A DNA stretch of 64,000 nt, from the NCBI RefSeq assembly GCF_018326285.1, contig NZ_AP023362.1, positions 3,968,001 to 4,032,000 of the forward strand, written 5' to 3'. Below, one piece after another: positions 53,969 to 63,727 of this stretch. Each line of letters opens with the position of its first letter. Within the stretch, counting starts at the first letter, position 1. Source of the stretch: Mycolicibacterium sp. TY81. GTDB lineage: Bacteria; Actinomycetota; Actinomycetes; Mycobacteriales; Mycobacteriaceae. The notes below the pieces were generated by a model. That model was not told where the DNA came from. It searched no databases and saw only the letters and a list, made by a program, of their open reading frames with translations. Both the position numbers and the translations under genes were made by a program.

Positions 53969-54465
53969 TCGTCGTCGTCCTCACCGAGTTCGCGCACACC
54001 CAACGCCTCCAGCTGGGCCCGCAACCCGCGATGACGCCGTGCCCACGCCTGCCCGCTGCGCTCACCGGTCAGCTTGACGCCGATCCCCGTGCGGCCGCGC
54101 GGAACGCCCGTCAGCTCCCCGAACGCCCGGTACGACTGCCAGCGGGGCACGTCGGCACCTCGCGCCTCCGGGAACATCCCGACCATGTCCGCGACGCGGA
54201 CGGACTCGGTGCCCTGCCGCAGGTACTCGGGCGTCAGCTCGACCGACGTGTGCAGCCGCGCCGCCTTGACCTGTAACGCCAGGAACCCGGTGACCAGGAC
54301 GAGGAACACCACCGGCACGAGCGGATCCACCCGGTGCGCCGACCACAACTGCATCGCCGCGATGGAGGCACCGGAGAACGGGCCCAGCGCCAACCACCAC
54401 CAGCTGGCACCGACCTCGTGGAAGAGAACCTGCTCGGCGTCGGTGTCAGTCGGCGCGTCCGTCAT
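53965..54465 (-). CDS. DUF3093-like membrane protein
   Basis: A 166-residue protein with two membrane helices (WWWLALGPFSGASIAAMQLW and VPVVFLVLVTGFLALQVKAA) and a soluble C-terminal part (VELTPEYLRQG, YRAFGELTGVPRGRTGIGVK). The layout resembles DUF3093. The start ATG at 54465 overlaps the stop of the upstream gene. Function unknown. Confidence 0.72.
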   Translation of the reverse strand: MTDAPTDTDAEQVLFHEVGASWWWLALGPFSGASIAAMQLWSAHRVDPLVPVVFLVLVTGFLALQVKAARLHTSVELTPEYLRQGTESVRVADMVGMFPEARGADVPRWQSYRAFGELTGVPRGRTGIGVKLTGERSGQAWARRHRGLRAQLEALGVRELGEDDDE

Positions 54466-54867
54466 GCGTTGGCCTTTCCGTCGAACCAGGTCTGCGCCTG
54501 CGGCCGGGTGATCGTGACCGCCCCGGCGATCAACGGCAGCAGCGCCACCAACGACAACAGCTGTGCCACTCCCAGCAGCGCGAGGAGGCCGACGACGATG
54601 ACGATCGCCATGGACAACGCGACCGCGGCCCGACGAAACCGGTTGTCCCCCGCGCGGGCACGGCCGGCGGAAAAGGCCATGGCGGCGCCGGCGAGGGCGG
54701 TGATGGCGCCGAAGCCCACCACCAGAGTCCGGTATGCGGAGGGCACCTCCGCGGTGGCGGTCAACATGCCGCCGACCATCAAGGAGCACGGCGGCCACCA
54801 GCCAGCACCAGAAAGCGACGGTCACGGCCTGTGGTCGGACCGGCGAAGAGGGCGTGGGCTCAGTCAT
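54462..54867 (-). pseudogene. membrane protein gene split by a frameshift (Rv0513-like)
   Basis: An ATG at 54867 opens a frame (MTEPTPSSPVRPQAVTVAFW to WLVAAVLL) that breaks into stop-prone sequence. The adjacent frame continues the same kind of protein (MVGGMLTATAEVPSAYRTLV and so on) to the stop at 54462. One extra T in CTCCTTGATGG near 54780 explains the shift. Together they would be about 134 residues with three to four helices. It may be a true mutation, a sequencing error, or two overlapping genes, since a TTG start at 54782 allows the second part to be made alone. Confidence 0.65.
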
Positions 54868-54950
54868 ATCCGGGCCAGCCTAGCGGGCCACGTGTGCGTT
54901 CACGTCGACCTGGGCGCCCGCGAGCGGCCCGGAAATGTACGCGTTGCGCG

Positions 54951-54982
54951 GCGTGTCGCCGTACAGACACGGCCGCTCGCGG
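54951..54982. repeat. half copy of repeat family B, reverse orientation
   Basis: Read on the minus strand it starts CCGCGAGCGGCCGTGTCTGT and ends CGACACGC, the best match to the family consensus in this window. Part of the same unit also occurs from 54918 on the plus strand, forming an imperfect palindrome. It lies between the stop of a membrane protein gene (55000) and the membrane gene run ending at 54867. Confidence 0.6.
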
Positions 54983-54999
54983 AGGTTGGGGGCGGGAAG

Positions 55000-55503
55000 T
55001 CAGCGGACGAAGAAGGCGTTCGAGTCGGGGCGGTGCAGGAGATACACGCCGCCGCCGATCAGCACGGTGCCTCCGATGCCGCACACCGCGTAGCCCAGGG
55101 CCGCGGCCGCGCCGTGGTAATTGGCGAACAGATTGGTGGTCAGATACAGGATCGTGGCCGCGGACCCGCCGGTGAGGATGCTGCGGGCCCAGCGGTAGCC
55201 CTGCCGCAGCAGCACCAGGAACGTGGCCACCAGGACCGCGATGATGAACAACATCAGACCGGACACCGCGTACGCGTAGCCCGACACCTCCCGCTCGGGC
55301 GTCGTCAGCAGGTTGATGACGTAGCCGATCAGCGACAGCGGCAGCGCGGCCGTCCACAGCCAGAACCCGGTGACGACGTCCTGCGGCATCTCGCGCGGCT
55401 CAGGTGCGGGTCCGTCCGGCCCCTGACCGTGCCCCGGGCCCGGATAGGGCGGGTACTGCGGGTTGTAGGGGTGTTGCGGGTCGTGCGGGTTGTGTGGGTT
55501 CAC
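55000..55503 (-). CDS. proline/histidine-rich membrane protein coupled to hemB
   Basis: A 167-residue protein whose first 40 residues are rich in Pro, His, Tyr and Gly (NPHNPHDPQHPYNPQYPPYP) and likely cytoplasmic. About four hydrophobic segments follow. The GTG start overlaps the hemB stop (GTGA), so it is translated behind hemB. The His-rich head could bind metal but this is only a possibility. Resembles the design of the protein at 22688. Confidence 0.75.
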   Translation of the reverse strand: MNPHNPHDPQHPYNPQYPPYPGPGHGQGPDGPAPEPREMPQDVVTGFWLWTAALPLSLIGYVINLLTTPEREVSGYAYAVSGLMLFIIAVLVATFLVLLRQGYRWARSILTGGSAATILYLTTNLFANYHGAAAALGYAVCGIGGTVLIGGGVYLLHRPDSNAFFVR

Positions 55504-56480
55504 CGCAGCCAGCCCGCGACGTCCGTCGCCCAGTACGTGAGGACGATGTCGGCACCGGCGCGCCGAATGCTGAGGAGCGACTCCAGAACCGAGGCCCGCA
55601 GGTCGATCCAGCCGTTGGCCGCGGCGGCGCTGATCATCGCGTACTCGCCCGAAATCTGGTACGCCGCAACGGGTACCGGTGACATCTCGGCAGCGGCGCG
55701 GACCACGTCCAGGTAGCTCATCGCCGGCTTGACCATCACCATGTCGGCACCTTCGGCGAGGTCGAGTTCGATCTCGCGCACCGCTTCGCGGGCGTTACCC
55801 GGATCCTGCTGGTAGGTACGGCGATCGCCCTGCAGGCTCGAGCCCACGGCCTCGCGGAACGGGCCGTAGAACGCCGACGCGAACTTGGCGGCGTAGGCCA
55901 GGATCGCGACGTCGATGTGCCCGGCGTGGTCCAGCCCGTCGCGGATGGCCGCCACCTGCCCGTCCATCATGCCGCTCGGGCTGACCACATGCGCACCCGA
56001 ATGCGCTTGCGCGACAGCGAGTTTGATGTATTGCTCGTTGGTCGCATCGTTGTCGACCCGGCCGTGCGCGTCCAGGACGCCACAGTGCCCGTGATCGGTG
56101 AATTCGTCCAGGCAGGTGTCGGCCATCAGCACGGTCGAATCGCCGAGGTCCGAATTCAGGTCGCGCAGTGCCACATTCAGGATGCCCTCGGGGTTGACGC
56201 CCTCGGACCCGGTGCCGTCCTTGTCACTGTCGCACGGGACGCCGAACAGCATCAGCCCGCCGACACCGGCCTCGACGGCTTCCGCCGCCGCGCGGCGCGC
56301 CGAATCCCGGGTGTGCTGCACGACGCCGGGCATCGAGCTGATGGGACGCGGCTCGGCGAGCCCATCCGCGACGAACATGGGCAGCACCAGATGCCGTGGC
56401 TCCAGCGAGGTTTCGGACACCAGACGCCGCAGCGCCGGGGTGGTACGCAGACGCCGCGGCCGCTGTCGTGGGAAAGCCAT
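55500..56480 (-). CDS. hemB: delta-aminolevulinic acid dehydratase HemB
   Basis: A 326-residue porphobilinogen synthase. Both substrate lysines are visible: one in AYAAKFASAFYGPFR and the Schiff-base Lys in DMVMVKPAMSYLD. The metal region contains DTCLDEFTDHGHCGVLD, with only two of the three zinc Cys. It joins two aminolevulinate molecules into porphobilinogen. It is the last of the hemA-C-D-B series, 9 bp after hemD, and overlaps the next membrane gene. Confidence 0.96.
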   Translation of the reverse strand: MAFPRQRPRRLRTTPALRRLVSETSLEPRHLVLPMFVADGLAEPRPISSMPGVVQHTRDSARRAAAEAVEAGVGGLMLFGVPCDSDKDGTGSEGVNPEGILNVALRDLNSDLGDSTVLMADTCLDEFTDHGHCGVLDAHGRVDNDATNEQYIKLAVAQAHSGAHVVSPSGMMDGQVAAIRDGLDHAGHIDVAILAYAAKFASAFYGPFREAVGSSLQGDRRTYQQDPGNAREAVREIELDLAEGADMVMVKPAMSYLDVVRAAAEMSPVPVAAYQISGEYAMISAAAANGWIDLRASVLESLLSIRRAGADIVLTYWATDVAGWLR

Positions 56481-56489
56481 ACGCCGAGT

Positions 56490-58175
56490 TTAGCGGCGCC
56501 GGCTCTTCTTACGCGGCGGCGGCAACGCACCCTCGGCCCGGAGCCGAGCGGCGTGCTCGGCCAGCGCCTCGACCAGCGGGCCGACTGCGGCGGTCTCCGG
56601 CTGCACGTCCACGCGCAGGCCGAATTCGGCTGCGGTTTCAGCGGTTTTCGGGCCGATGCAGGCGACGATGGTCCGGGCGTGCGGTTTGCCGGCGATGCCG
56701 ACCAGGTTGCGCACCGTGGAGCTCGAGGTGAAGCAGACGGCGTCGAAACCACCGGTCTTGATCATCTCGCGGGTGTGCGCCGGCGGCGGTGCCGCCCGGA
56801 CGGTCCGGTAGGCCGTGACGTCCTCGATCTCCCAGCCACGCTCGCGCAGGCCCTCGGCCAGCGTCTCGGTGGCGATGTCGGCGCGCGGCAGCAGCACCCG
56901 GTTCACCGGGTCGAAAATCTCGTCGTAGTCCGGGAATTCGTCCAGCAGGCCCAGCGACGACTGCTCACCGGCAGGCACCAGCTCGGGGTTGATGCCGAAC
57001 GCGCGCACCTTGTCCGCGGTGGCCTGACCGACGCACGCGATCTTCACACCGGAGAACGCGCGGGCGTCCAGACCGAACTCGTTGAACTTCTCCCACACCG
57101 CACGCACCGCGTTGGTGGAGGTGAACACGACCCACTGGAAGCGGCCGTCGACCAGACCCTTGACCGCGCGCTCCATCTGGGCGGGGCTGCGCGGCGGCTC
57201 GACCGCGATGGTCGGCACCTCGATCGGCAGGGCGCCGTGGCCCACGAGACGATCGCTCATCTCGCCGGCCTGGTCCTTGGTCCGCGGCACCAGCACGGTC
57301 CAGCCGTACAGCGAGCGGCTCTCCCACCAGTTCAGCTTGGCCCGGTGCGCCACGGTCTTGCCGATGGTCACGACCAGCGGGCCCGCCAGCGGACCGACCG
57401 GCTCGGGGCCGACCGGCTTCTCCAGCACGGCCTTGTCCAGCAGCCCGGCCAGCGTGGTCTCGATCGACCGCTGCTGGCAGGTGGTGCCGTTGGCCGTCAC
57501 GACACACGGGGTGTTGTCGGTGAGGCCGTATTCGATCAGGGTGCGGGCGGCGTCCGGCAGGTGCGACACCGTCGCGTGCAGGATCAGCGGCCCGGGGGCG
57601 GCGGCCAGCGCGGCCCAGTCGACGTCACCGCGGACGTCGGCCACGGTGTGCGACGAGCCGACGGGCAGGCCCGCGTAGGTGGGCACCGCCGTCGACGACG
57701 GCAGGCCCGGCACCAGCTCGAAGTGCGCGGCGGTCTTGGCCAGGGCGTTCACCTCGGTGATGACCGAATCGACCGACAGCGGGTCGCCGGCGACCAGACG
57801 CACGACGTCGACACCGGTCTTCGCCTCGGCGATGAGCAGCTTCGCCACCTCGGTGGGGTCGCCCAGCGCGGGGCGGACGTCGACACCGTGCGGGAACGTC
57901 ATGGTGGGCGCGGCGGCCGGAGCCGGCGCGGCAGCGTCGTCGGCCTTGGCGTCGGCAGCCGGCTCGGCGTCGGCCGGGTGCGGCCCGGACGTCGGCGGCA
58001 GGTCGGTGCCGATCAGCGCCAGCACCGCCTCGGGCACATCAGGATCGGTGAAGACCAATGCCGCATGCGCCAAAACGTTCCGCGCACGCGTCGTCAACAG
58101 GCCCGGGTCACCGGGGCCGGAACCGACAAAGGTGATGCGGCCGGGCTTGTGCTGCTTACGCACTCGGGTCGTCAT
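56490..58175 (-). CDS. hemD: bifunctional uroporphyrin-III methyltransferase-like / uroporphyrinogen-III synthase
   Basis: A 561-residue fusion. The N-terminal part looks like a tetrapyrrole methylase (ITFVGSGPGDPGLLTTRA, VVRLVAGDPLSVDSVITE, HATVSHLPDAARTL). A diverged linker rich in Ala and Asp occupies about residues 65-90. The C-terminal part is the HemD fold (TVLVPRTKDQAGEMSDRL, VVFTSTNAVRAVWEKFNEFG, VCFTSSSTVRNLVG). It closes hydroxymethylbilane into uroporphyrinogen III. The methylase half resembles CysG/CobA and may be a SUMT or a degenerate relative. Confidence 0.93.
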   Translation of the reverse strand: MTTRVRKQHKPGRITFVGSGPGDPGLLTTRARNVLAHAALVFTDPDVPEAVLALIGTDLPPTSGPHPADAEPAADAKADDAAAPAPAAAPTMTFPHGVDVRPALGDPTEVAKLLIAEAKTGVDVVRLVAGDPLSVDSVITEVNALAKTAAHFELVPGLPSSTAVPTYAGLPVGSSHTVADVRGDVDWAALAAAPGPLILHATVSHLPDAARTLIEYGLTDNTPCVVTANGTTCQQRSIETTLAGLLDKAVLEKPVGPEPVGPLAGPLVVTIGKTVAHRAKLNWWESRSLYGWTVLVPRTKDQAGEMSDRLVGHGALPIEVPTIAVEPPRSPAQMERAVKGLVDGRFQWVVFTSTNAVRAVWEKFNEFGLDARAFSGVKIACVGQATADKVRAFGINPELVPAGEQSSLGLLDEFPDYDEIFDPVNRVLLPRADIATETLAEGLRERGWEIEDVTAYRTVRAAPPPAHTREMIKTGGFDAVCFTSSSTVRNLVGIAGKPHARTIVACIGPKTAETAAEFGLRVDVQPETAAVGPLVEALAEHAARLRAEGALPPPRKKSRRR

Positions 58176-58178
58176 CTC

Positions 58179-59138
58179 TCACTCCCGCTCTACAGTCCGC
58201 TGATCCAACACGTCACGCGCACCCAGGTCGAACAACTCCGCGGCCAACGAGAGCCCCAGCTCCCGTGCCCGTTCGGGGGTCCCGATCCCGGACGCCCGGA
58301 TCACGTCGGATCCGTCCAGCGCCGCCACGCAACCGCGCAACGACAGCTCTTCGAAGACTCGGCCGTCCTCGTCGATGGACTCGACCACTTCAGCGATCGC
58401 ACCCACCGGCGCGGAACAACCCGCCTCCAGTTCGGCCAACAGGACTCGTTCGGCAGTGATCGCGGCGCGCGTGTCGGGATCGTCGAGCTTTCCCAGCAGC
58501 GTCGCCAGCTCGGTGTCACCCACTCGGCACTCGACCGCGAGGGCGCCCTGCGCCGGCGCTGGCAACATCTGCACCGGCTCGAGGCTCTCGGTGACGGCGT
58601 CGAGTCGTCCGATCCGGGCCAGACCCGCTCGGGCGACGACAACAGCGTCGAGATCACCACTACTTACCCTGTTCAACCTGGTATCTAGGTTGCCTCGTAG
58701 GGGGCGGATTTCCAAACCGAGACCCAGTGCTCTAAGCTGTGCCGCCCGTCGCGGGCTCGACGTGCCGATCACGGAGCCGGCCGGCAACTCGCCGAGGACC
58801 AATCCGTCGCGCGCCACGAGAGCGTCCCGCGGGTCTTCGCGCGGCGGCACGGCGGCGATGACGAAACGCTCGTCGGGCGCCGTCGGCAAATCCTTGTACG
58901 AGTGCACCGCGACGTCGATGCGGCCGTCGGCCATGGCGTGCCGCAGCTCGGCGGTGAACACACCGATGCCGATGTCCGCGACGGGCGCCTGCGACCGGTC
59001 GCCTTCGGTGCTGATGATGACCAGCTCCGCGGGCTGCCCCAGAGCTACCAGAGCGTCACGGACGGTGCCGGCCTGCGTGGTCGCCAGAAGGCTGCCCCTG
59101 GTGCCGATCCGGACAACGTTTTCGAGGGTGGATACCAA
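58179..59138 (-). CDS. hemC: porphobilinogen deaminase HemC
   Basis: A 319-residue hydroxymethylbilane synthase with [23 protein letters not shown] and the dipyrromethane cofactor Cys in [22 protein letters not shown] is also conserved. It polymerises four porphobilinogens. It lies 5 bp after hemA and 3 bp before hemD on the same strand, in one operon. Confidence 0.96.
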   Translation of the reverse strand: MVSTLENVVRIGTRGSLLATTQAGTVRDALVALGQPAELVIISTEGDRSQAPVADIGIGVFTAELRHAMADGRIDVAVHSYKDLPTAPDERFVIAAVPPREDPRDALVARDGLVLGELPAGSVIGTSSPRRAAQLRALGLGLEIRPLRGNLDTRLNRVSSGDLDAVVVARAGLARIGRLDAVTESLEPVQMLPAPAQGALAVECRVGDTELATLLGKLDDPDTRAAITAERVLLAELEAGCSAPVGAIAEVVESIDEDGRVFEELSLRGCVAALDGSDVIRASGIGTPERARELGLSLAAELFDLGARDVLDQRTVERE

Positions 59139-59143
59139 CCGGG

Positions 59144-60514
59144 TTACTCAGCCTTGTCGTGGTGGGGATGCGGCTCGCCGGCCGCCAAATCTGGTGCCAC
59201 CAAAGGCAGTTCGCCGGCGGACACCGCGTCGATGGCCTGCGGGTCGAGCTCGAACAGCTCCCGCAGCGCCTCGGCGTAGCTGTCACCGCCGGGTGCGCTG
59301 GCCAGCTGCTTGACCCGCACCGTCGGCGCGTGCAGCAACTTGTCCACCACCCGGCGAACGGTCTTCGCGACCTCGTCGCGATGCGCGGCATCGAGGCCAG
59401 GAACGCGGTTGTCGAGCCGCAACAACTCCGCCTCGACCACGTCCGCGGCCCGCTGGCGCAGGGCGGTGACGGTCGGGGTGACCTCGGCCATCCGCTGGCC
59501 GGCCAGGTAGCTGGCGACCTCCGCGGCGACGATCGAACGGGCCGCCTCGGCGTCCGAGGCGGCGGCCCGCGCCGACGGCTCCCGCTGGATGCGGTCCATG
59601 TCGATCATGTGCACGCCGGGCAGGCCGGCAATCGCGCCGTCGACGTCGCGGGGCATGCCCAGGTCGCAGATCACCAGCTGGCGGTGCTCCGGCCGGTTCA
59701 TCAGCCCGCGGTGCGCGTCGGCCAACGACACCACCGGACGCACCGCGCCGGTACACGCGACGACGACGTCGGCATTACCCAGCGCGACGGCGATGTCGTC
59801 CAGGGTGTGCGCGGCCGCCTCGACGCCCTGGGCCTTCAAGTTCTCGACCATGCGCTCGGCCCGCGGCAGCGAGCGGTTCACCACCTCGACGCGGGCGATC
59901 CCGGCGCGCGTCAGATGCGCGGCGGCCAGGGCACCCATGGAGCCGGCGCCGATCACGGCGGCCGTCAGCCCGGTCAGCGACGTCAGCTTGGCCTTGGCCA
60001 TGTCGAGCGCCACCGACACCACCGAGGCGCCGGCGGCGTCGATGCCGGTCTCGGAATGCACCCGCTTACCGACCGACAGCGCCCGCTGCGACAGCTCGTG
60101 CAGGGTCCGGCCGACGGTCTGGTGGGCCTCGGCCGAGGTGTAGGCGCGGCGCACCTGCCCCAGCACCTGCGCCTCGCCGATGACAGCCGAGTCCAGGCCA
60201 CTGGCGACGGCGAACAGATGCTCGACGGCCGCCTCGGCGTACCGCACGTAGGCGTATTTGGTGAGGTCCTGCAGGGACATGCCGGACCGCTCGGAGAGCA
60301 CCGAGCCGATCACCGAGAGCCCGCCGTGGAAGGCGTCGACCACCGCGTACACCTCGACCCGGTTACAGGTGGAGAGCACCATGGCCTCGGTGACCAGAGA
60401 GGACTGCAGCAGCAGCTCGATGATCTTGGCCTGTTCGGCCTCGTCGGTGCTGAGCTGCTCGATCACGGAAACCGGCGCGCTGCGGTGTGAAACCCCGAAC
60501 AGCAGGACGCTCAC
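59144..60514 (-). CDS. hemA: glutamyl-tRNA reductase HemA
   Basis: A 456-residue enzyme that reduces glutamyl-tRNA to glutamate-1-semialdehyde, the entry to heme in bacteria using the C5 pathway. Cys50 in [12 protein letters not shown] is the catalytic residue, and the NADPH fold shows [15 protein letters not shown]. The GTG at 60514, with GAGGTGATGAGG upstream, is preferred over a longer frame from 60535. It heads hemA-hemC-hemD-hemB. Confidence 0.95.
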   Translation of the reverse strand: MSVLLFGVSHRSAPVSVIEQLSTDEAEQAKIIELLLQSSLVTEAMVLSTCNRVEVYAVVDAFHGGLSVIGSVLSERSGMSLQDLTKYAYVRYAEAAVEHLFAVASGLDSAVIGEAQVLGQVRRAYTSAEAHQTVGRTLHELSQRALSVGKRVHSETGIDAAGASVVSVALDMAKAKLTSLTGLTAAVIGAGSMGALAAAHLTRAGIARVEVVNRSLPRAERMVENLKAQGVEAAAHTLDDIAVALGNADVVVACTGAVRPVVSLADAHRGLMNRPEHRQLVICDLGMPRDVDGAIAGLPGVHMIDMDRIQREPSARAAASDAEAARSIVAAEVASYLAGQRMAEVTPTVTALRQRAADVVEAELLRLDNRVPGLDAAHRDEVAKTVRRVVDKLLHAPTVRVKQLASAPGGDSYAEALRELFELDPQAIDAVSAGELPLVAPDLAAGEPHPHHDKAE

Positions 60515-60678
60515 GGCCTCATCACCTCGTAGCACCTCCGTTGGGCAAGAAGGTTTCCCGGGCCTCTTCTGGCCGCAGGAACGCCTTCAAAGCTAGCCGC
60601 TCACCAGCCCGCCGACCAAATTTGCTATACGCACGCCGGGCCCCGGGGCACCCGCGCTGACCGGCCCGCTTCGCCCGG

Positions 60679-60948
60679 TCAACCTGCCAGGTCGGCCCGC
60701 AACTGCTCCTCGTCGACCTCCCAGTAGCTGTGCTCAACGTCATCGAGGAGCACCACGGGCAGGCGATCGCCGAATTCCGCGCGCAAGGCCGTGTCGCCCG
60801 CCGCCGCCAGGACATCGACGTCCGTGCTCGTCAGGACGAATCCGAGCTCGTCGCACAGCTCCGCCAGCTGAGCCGCCGCGCGCTCGCACATGCTGCAGCC
60901 GGCCCGGGTGAGCAACGTCACGCGGTGGCTGTTCCCTGATCGATCCAC
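60679..60948 (-). CDS. glutaredoxin-like protein (Rv0508-like)
   Basis: An 89-residue protein with the redox pair in TRAGCSMCERAA and FGDRLPVVLLDD carrying the cis-Pro. Such proteins are small thiol-disulfide exchange proteins. The GTG at 60948 is chosen, though a TTG at 60954 is possible. It is upstream of hemA on the same strand (164-bp gap) and divergent from serB1. It is much shorter than the frame to 61956, whose remainder is shadow. Confidence 0.85.
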   Translation of the reverse strand: MDRSGNSHRVTLLTRAGCSMCERAAAQLAELCDELGFVLTSTDVDVLAAAGDTALRAEFGDRLPVVLLDDVEHSYWEVDEEQLRADLAG

Positions 60949-60981
60949 GCGCAACAGTATGGCGTGACCTAGTGTTGAACC

Positions 60982-61890
60982 GTGTCCGAATCCAGCCCCG
61001 TGACTGCCGACGAGCCCACGGGCACGCCCGTGCCCTCCGGAGCTGATGACGCCGCTGAACTCGATGCCGCCGAGCGTGATTCCGGAGCCGACGAACCGGC
61101 TGCCCCGGTGCTCCCACCGCCGCCCGACCTCACCGCGGCGGCGTTCTTCGACGTCGACAACACCCTGGTGCACGGCTCGTCGCTGGTGCACTTCGCCCGC
61201 GGCCTGGCCGCCCGCGACTACTTCAAATACTCGGACCTGGCCCGTTTCGCCTACGCGCAGGCCAAGTTTCAGGTCACCGGCAAGGAGAACAGCGACGACG
61301 TCGCCGCCGGCCGGCGCAAGGCGCTGTCCTTCATCGAGGGCCGGCAGACGGCGGAACTGGAAGCGCTCGGCGACGAAATCTACGACGAGATCATCGCCGA
61401 CAAGATCTGGCAGGGCACCCGGGCGCTGGCACAGATGCACCTCGACGCCGGCCAGCAGGTCTGGCTGGTCACCGCGACGCCCATGGAGCTGGCGCAGACC
61501 ATCGCCCGCAAGCTGGGGCTGACGGGCGCGCTCGGCACCGTCGCCGAGTCGGTCGACGGCGTCTTCACCGGCCGGCTGGTCGGCGAGATCCTGCATGGGG
61601 TCGGCAAGGCGCACGCGGTCCGTCAGCTGGCCATCAGGGAGGGCCTGAACCTGCGCCGCTGCACGGCCTACTCGGACAGCTTCAACGACGTGCCGATGCT
61701 GTCGCTGGTCGGCACGGCCGTCGCGATCAATCCCGATGCCGCGCTGCGCGACGTCGCACGCGAACGGGGCTGGGAAATCCGGGATTTCCGGACCGCCCGC
61801 AAGGCCGCCCGCATCGGCGTGCCCTCGGCGCTGGCCCTGGGCGCGGTCGGCGGGGCGCTGGCGGCCATGGCGTCGCGCAAGGGCAACTAG
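60982..61890 (+). CDS. serB1: HAD-superfamily phosphatase SerB1
   Basis: A 302-residue HAD hydrolase with a disordered acidic head (residues about 1-45) and motif [14 protein letters not shown]. Motif II is in LVTATPMEL and motifs III/IV in the Lys of GVGKAHAV and the acidic [12 protein letters not shown] hydrophobic C-terminal segment ([15 protein letters not shown]) suggests a membrane tail. It is annotated SerB1 in M. tuberculosis (Rv0505c) but phosphoserine activity is not certain. The start is GTG at 60982, divergent from the glutaredoxin gene. Confidence 0.88.
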   Translation: MSESSPVTADEPTGTPVPSGADDAAELDAAERDSGADEPAAPVLPPPPDLTAAAFFDVDNTLVHGSSLVHFARGLAARDYFKYSDLARFAYAQAKFQVTGKENSDDVAAGRRKALSFIEGRQTAELEALGDEIYDEIIADKIWQGTRALAQMHLDAGQQVWLVTATPMELAQTIARKLGLTGALGTVAESVDGVFTGRLVGEILHGVGKAHAVRQLAIREGLNLRRCTAYSDSFNDVPMLSLVGTAVAINPDAALRDVARERGWEIRDFRTARKAARIGVPSALALGAVGGALAAMASRKGN

Positions 61891-61961
61891 GGACGCGCGG
61901 CCACCGCACCACGGGCGCAGCGCGCAGGTCAGCCACTCGAACGCTGATAGGCTCACGCGCC

Positions 61962-62492
61962 ATGGGCATTGCGGACGACATCATCGGAACCCACTTCCGG
62001 TACCCGGATTACTTCGAGGTCGGCCGCGAGAAGGTCAAGGAATTCGCGCAGGCGGTCCAGGACGATCACCCGGCCCATTTCTCCGAGGAAGCGGCCGCCG
62101 AGTGCGGCTCGGACACCCTGATCGCGTCGCTGACGTTCATCGCCGTCGCGGGCCGGCGGGTCCAGCTCGAGCTGTTCAACCAGTTCGACGTGCCGATCAA
62201 CCTGGAGCGCGTGCTGCACCGCGACCAGAAGCTGATCTTCCACCGCCCGATCAAGGTCGGCGACCGGCTGTGGTTCGACTCGTACCTGGACTCGGTGATC
62301 GAGTCGCACGGCACGGTGATCGCCGAGATTCGCGCCGAGGTCACCGACGACTCCGGTGAGCCGATCATGACGAGCATCGTCACGATGCTGGGCGAGGCCC
62401 AGAACGACGACGAAGCCGGCGAGGTCAGCGCGCAGATCGCCGCGGCCCGCGACGCCGCCATCGCGAAAATGGTTGCCGCGCAAAAGGGTTGA
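61962..62492 (+). CDS. hadD: HadD-like (3R)-hydroxyacyl dehydratase subunit, MaoC-like N domain
   Basis: A 176-residue hot-dog-fold protein of the UPF0336/FAS-II dehydratase group (Rv0504c-like). Landmarks are [22 protein letters not shown] at the N-terminus, [33 protein letters not shown] and a charged tail. The catalytic His/Asp of active subunits are not obvious, as expected for a non-catalytic or modified partner. HadD is described as a FAS-II component for mycolic acid synthesis in M. smegmatis; assignment by resemblance and order. It follows serB1 on the same strand. Confidence 0.85.
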   Translation: MGIADDIIGTHFRYPDYFEVGREKVKEFAQAVQDDHPAHFSEEAAAECGSDTLIASLTFIAVAGRRVQLELFNQFDVPINLERVLHRDQKLIFHRPIKVGDRLWFDSYLDSVIESHGTVIAEIRAEVTDDSGEPIMTSIVTMLGEAQNDDEAGEVSAQIAAARDAAIAKMVAAQKG

Positions 62493-62500
62493 GCCCCTTA

Positions 62501-62631
62501 CCGCGAGCGGCCGTGTTTGTACGGCGACACGCGGTGAACGCCGGGCAGTAGCGTGCCCCTCGCGCGCGACGAGCGGCCGCAAAATGCACGCGCAATGCGG
62601 CGTGTCTGCGTACAAACACGGCCGCTCGCGG
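62501..62631. repeat. long inverted repeat, family B (both arms)
   Basis: Arms of 32 bp (62501-62532 and 62600-62631) agree at 30 positions with a 67-base loop. Each arm starts (read inward) CCGCGAGCGGCCGTGTTTGT and ends with CGACACGC or GACACGC. It fills the gap between convergent hadD and the acyltransferase gene. The same 32-bp unit appears at 54951 and 52382. Confidence 0.65.
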
Positions 62632-62635
62632 TGAA

Positions 62636-63715
62636 CTACAGGAACGTGCCGCGGCGGTTGGCCAGCAGCTGGTACAGCGTCTGCTGGATGGTGGCGCGCA
62701 CCTGGTCGGTCAGCTCGAAGGTGATCATCGGGTCGTCGGCGGCGGACTCGTCGTAGTCGGCCGTCGAGATGGGCTCGCCGAACTGGATGTACCACTTCGA
62801 CGGCAGCGGCAGCAGGCCGATGGGCCCGGCGAGCGGGAACAGCGGCGTCAGCGGGAAGTACGGCAGCCCGAGCAGGCGGGCCAGCAGCTTCACGTCGCCG
62901 ATCTTGGGGTAGATCTCCTCGGAGCCGACGATCGAGCACGGCACGATGGGCGCGCCCGAGCGCAGCGCCGCCGAGACGAAGCCGCCGCGGCCGAACCGCT
63001 GCAGCTTGTACCGGTCCTTGAACGGCTTGCCGAGCCCCTTGTATCCCTCGGGGAACACGGCGGTCAGCTCGCCGGCCTCGAGCAGCCGGTGCGCGTCGGC
63101 GGTGCAGGCCATGGTGTGGCCGGCCTTGCGCGCCGCCTGTCCCACCACGGGCAGATCGAAGACGAGGTCGGCGGCCAGCAGCCGCAGATCCCGGTGCTTC
63201 GGGTGTTTGTCGTGCACGGCGACCGACGTCATCAATCCGTCGAACGGCAATACGCCCGCATGGTTTGCCACCACCAATGCGGCGCCGTCATCGGGCAAAT
63301 TCTCGATGCCGGATACCTCGACGCGGAACCACGAATTGAAAAGTGTTCGCAGCAACGGAAGAAAGACCGCATTGTTGAGATGCTGGTCGAAACCGAATTC
63401 GTCGACGCGGTAGTCGCCGGTCAGTCGCTTGCGGATGAAATCCGAAGCGGCACTTATGCGTTGGGCCAGTTCGTTGGGCCCCTCGTCGGCCGCAGGGCCG
63501 GCCGCGGCAAACCGGTGCTGGTCGATCTCACGGACCACGGCAGCAATCTGCTCGGCCGATGCGCGGGTCCCGGGGTCGGTCAACAGCGAAGGATGTCGCA
63601 GCGTTGCATCCCGTTTCGACGCCCGACGTTGCGCAGCAGCGCGTGTCGAATTCGAATGGAGCGGAATGACTTTGGCTTTAGATTCGCCCGCCACGTCAAT
63701 ATCTCCCACCATCAA
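62636..63715 (-). CDS. lysophospholipid acyltransferase-like protein (Rv0502-like)
   Basis: A 359-residue PlsC-type acyltransferase with the catalytic NHAGVLPFDGLM box and VFPEGYKGLGK as substrate loop. A long N-terminal tail (residues about 1-130) is less conserved and partly polar. It should acylate a glycerophospholipid or similar acceptor in the membrane. An ATG at 63712 is also possible. It is 12 bp after the galE2-like gene on the same strand. Confidence 0.87.
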   Translation of the reverse strand: MMVGDIDVAGESKAKVIPLHSNSTRAAAQRRASKRDATLRHPSLLTDPGTRASAEQIAAVVREIDQHRFAAAGPAADEGPNELAQRISAASDFIRKRLTGDYRVDEFGFDQHLNNAVFLPLLRTLFNSWFRVEVSGIENLPDDGAALVVANHAGVLPFDGLMTSVAVHDKHPKHRDLRLLAADLVFDLPVVGQAARKAGHTMACTADAHRLLEAGELTAVFPEGYKGLGKPFKDRYKLQRFGRGGFVSAALRSGAPIVPCSIVGSEEIYPKIGDVKLLARLLGLPYFPLTPLFPLAGPIGLLPLPSKWYIQFGEPISTADYDESAADDPMITFELTDQVRATIQQTLYQLLANRRGTFL

Positions 63716-63727
63716 AAACTTGCGAAA

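Noticed and set aside
55917..58688. 923-residue frame on the plus strand
   Set aside because: It is antisense to hemB, hemD and hemC, which are intact, and has low-complexity composition.
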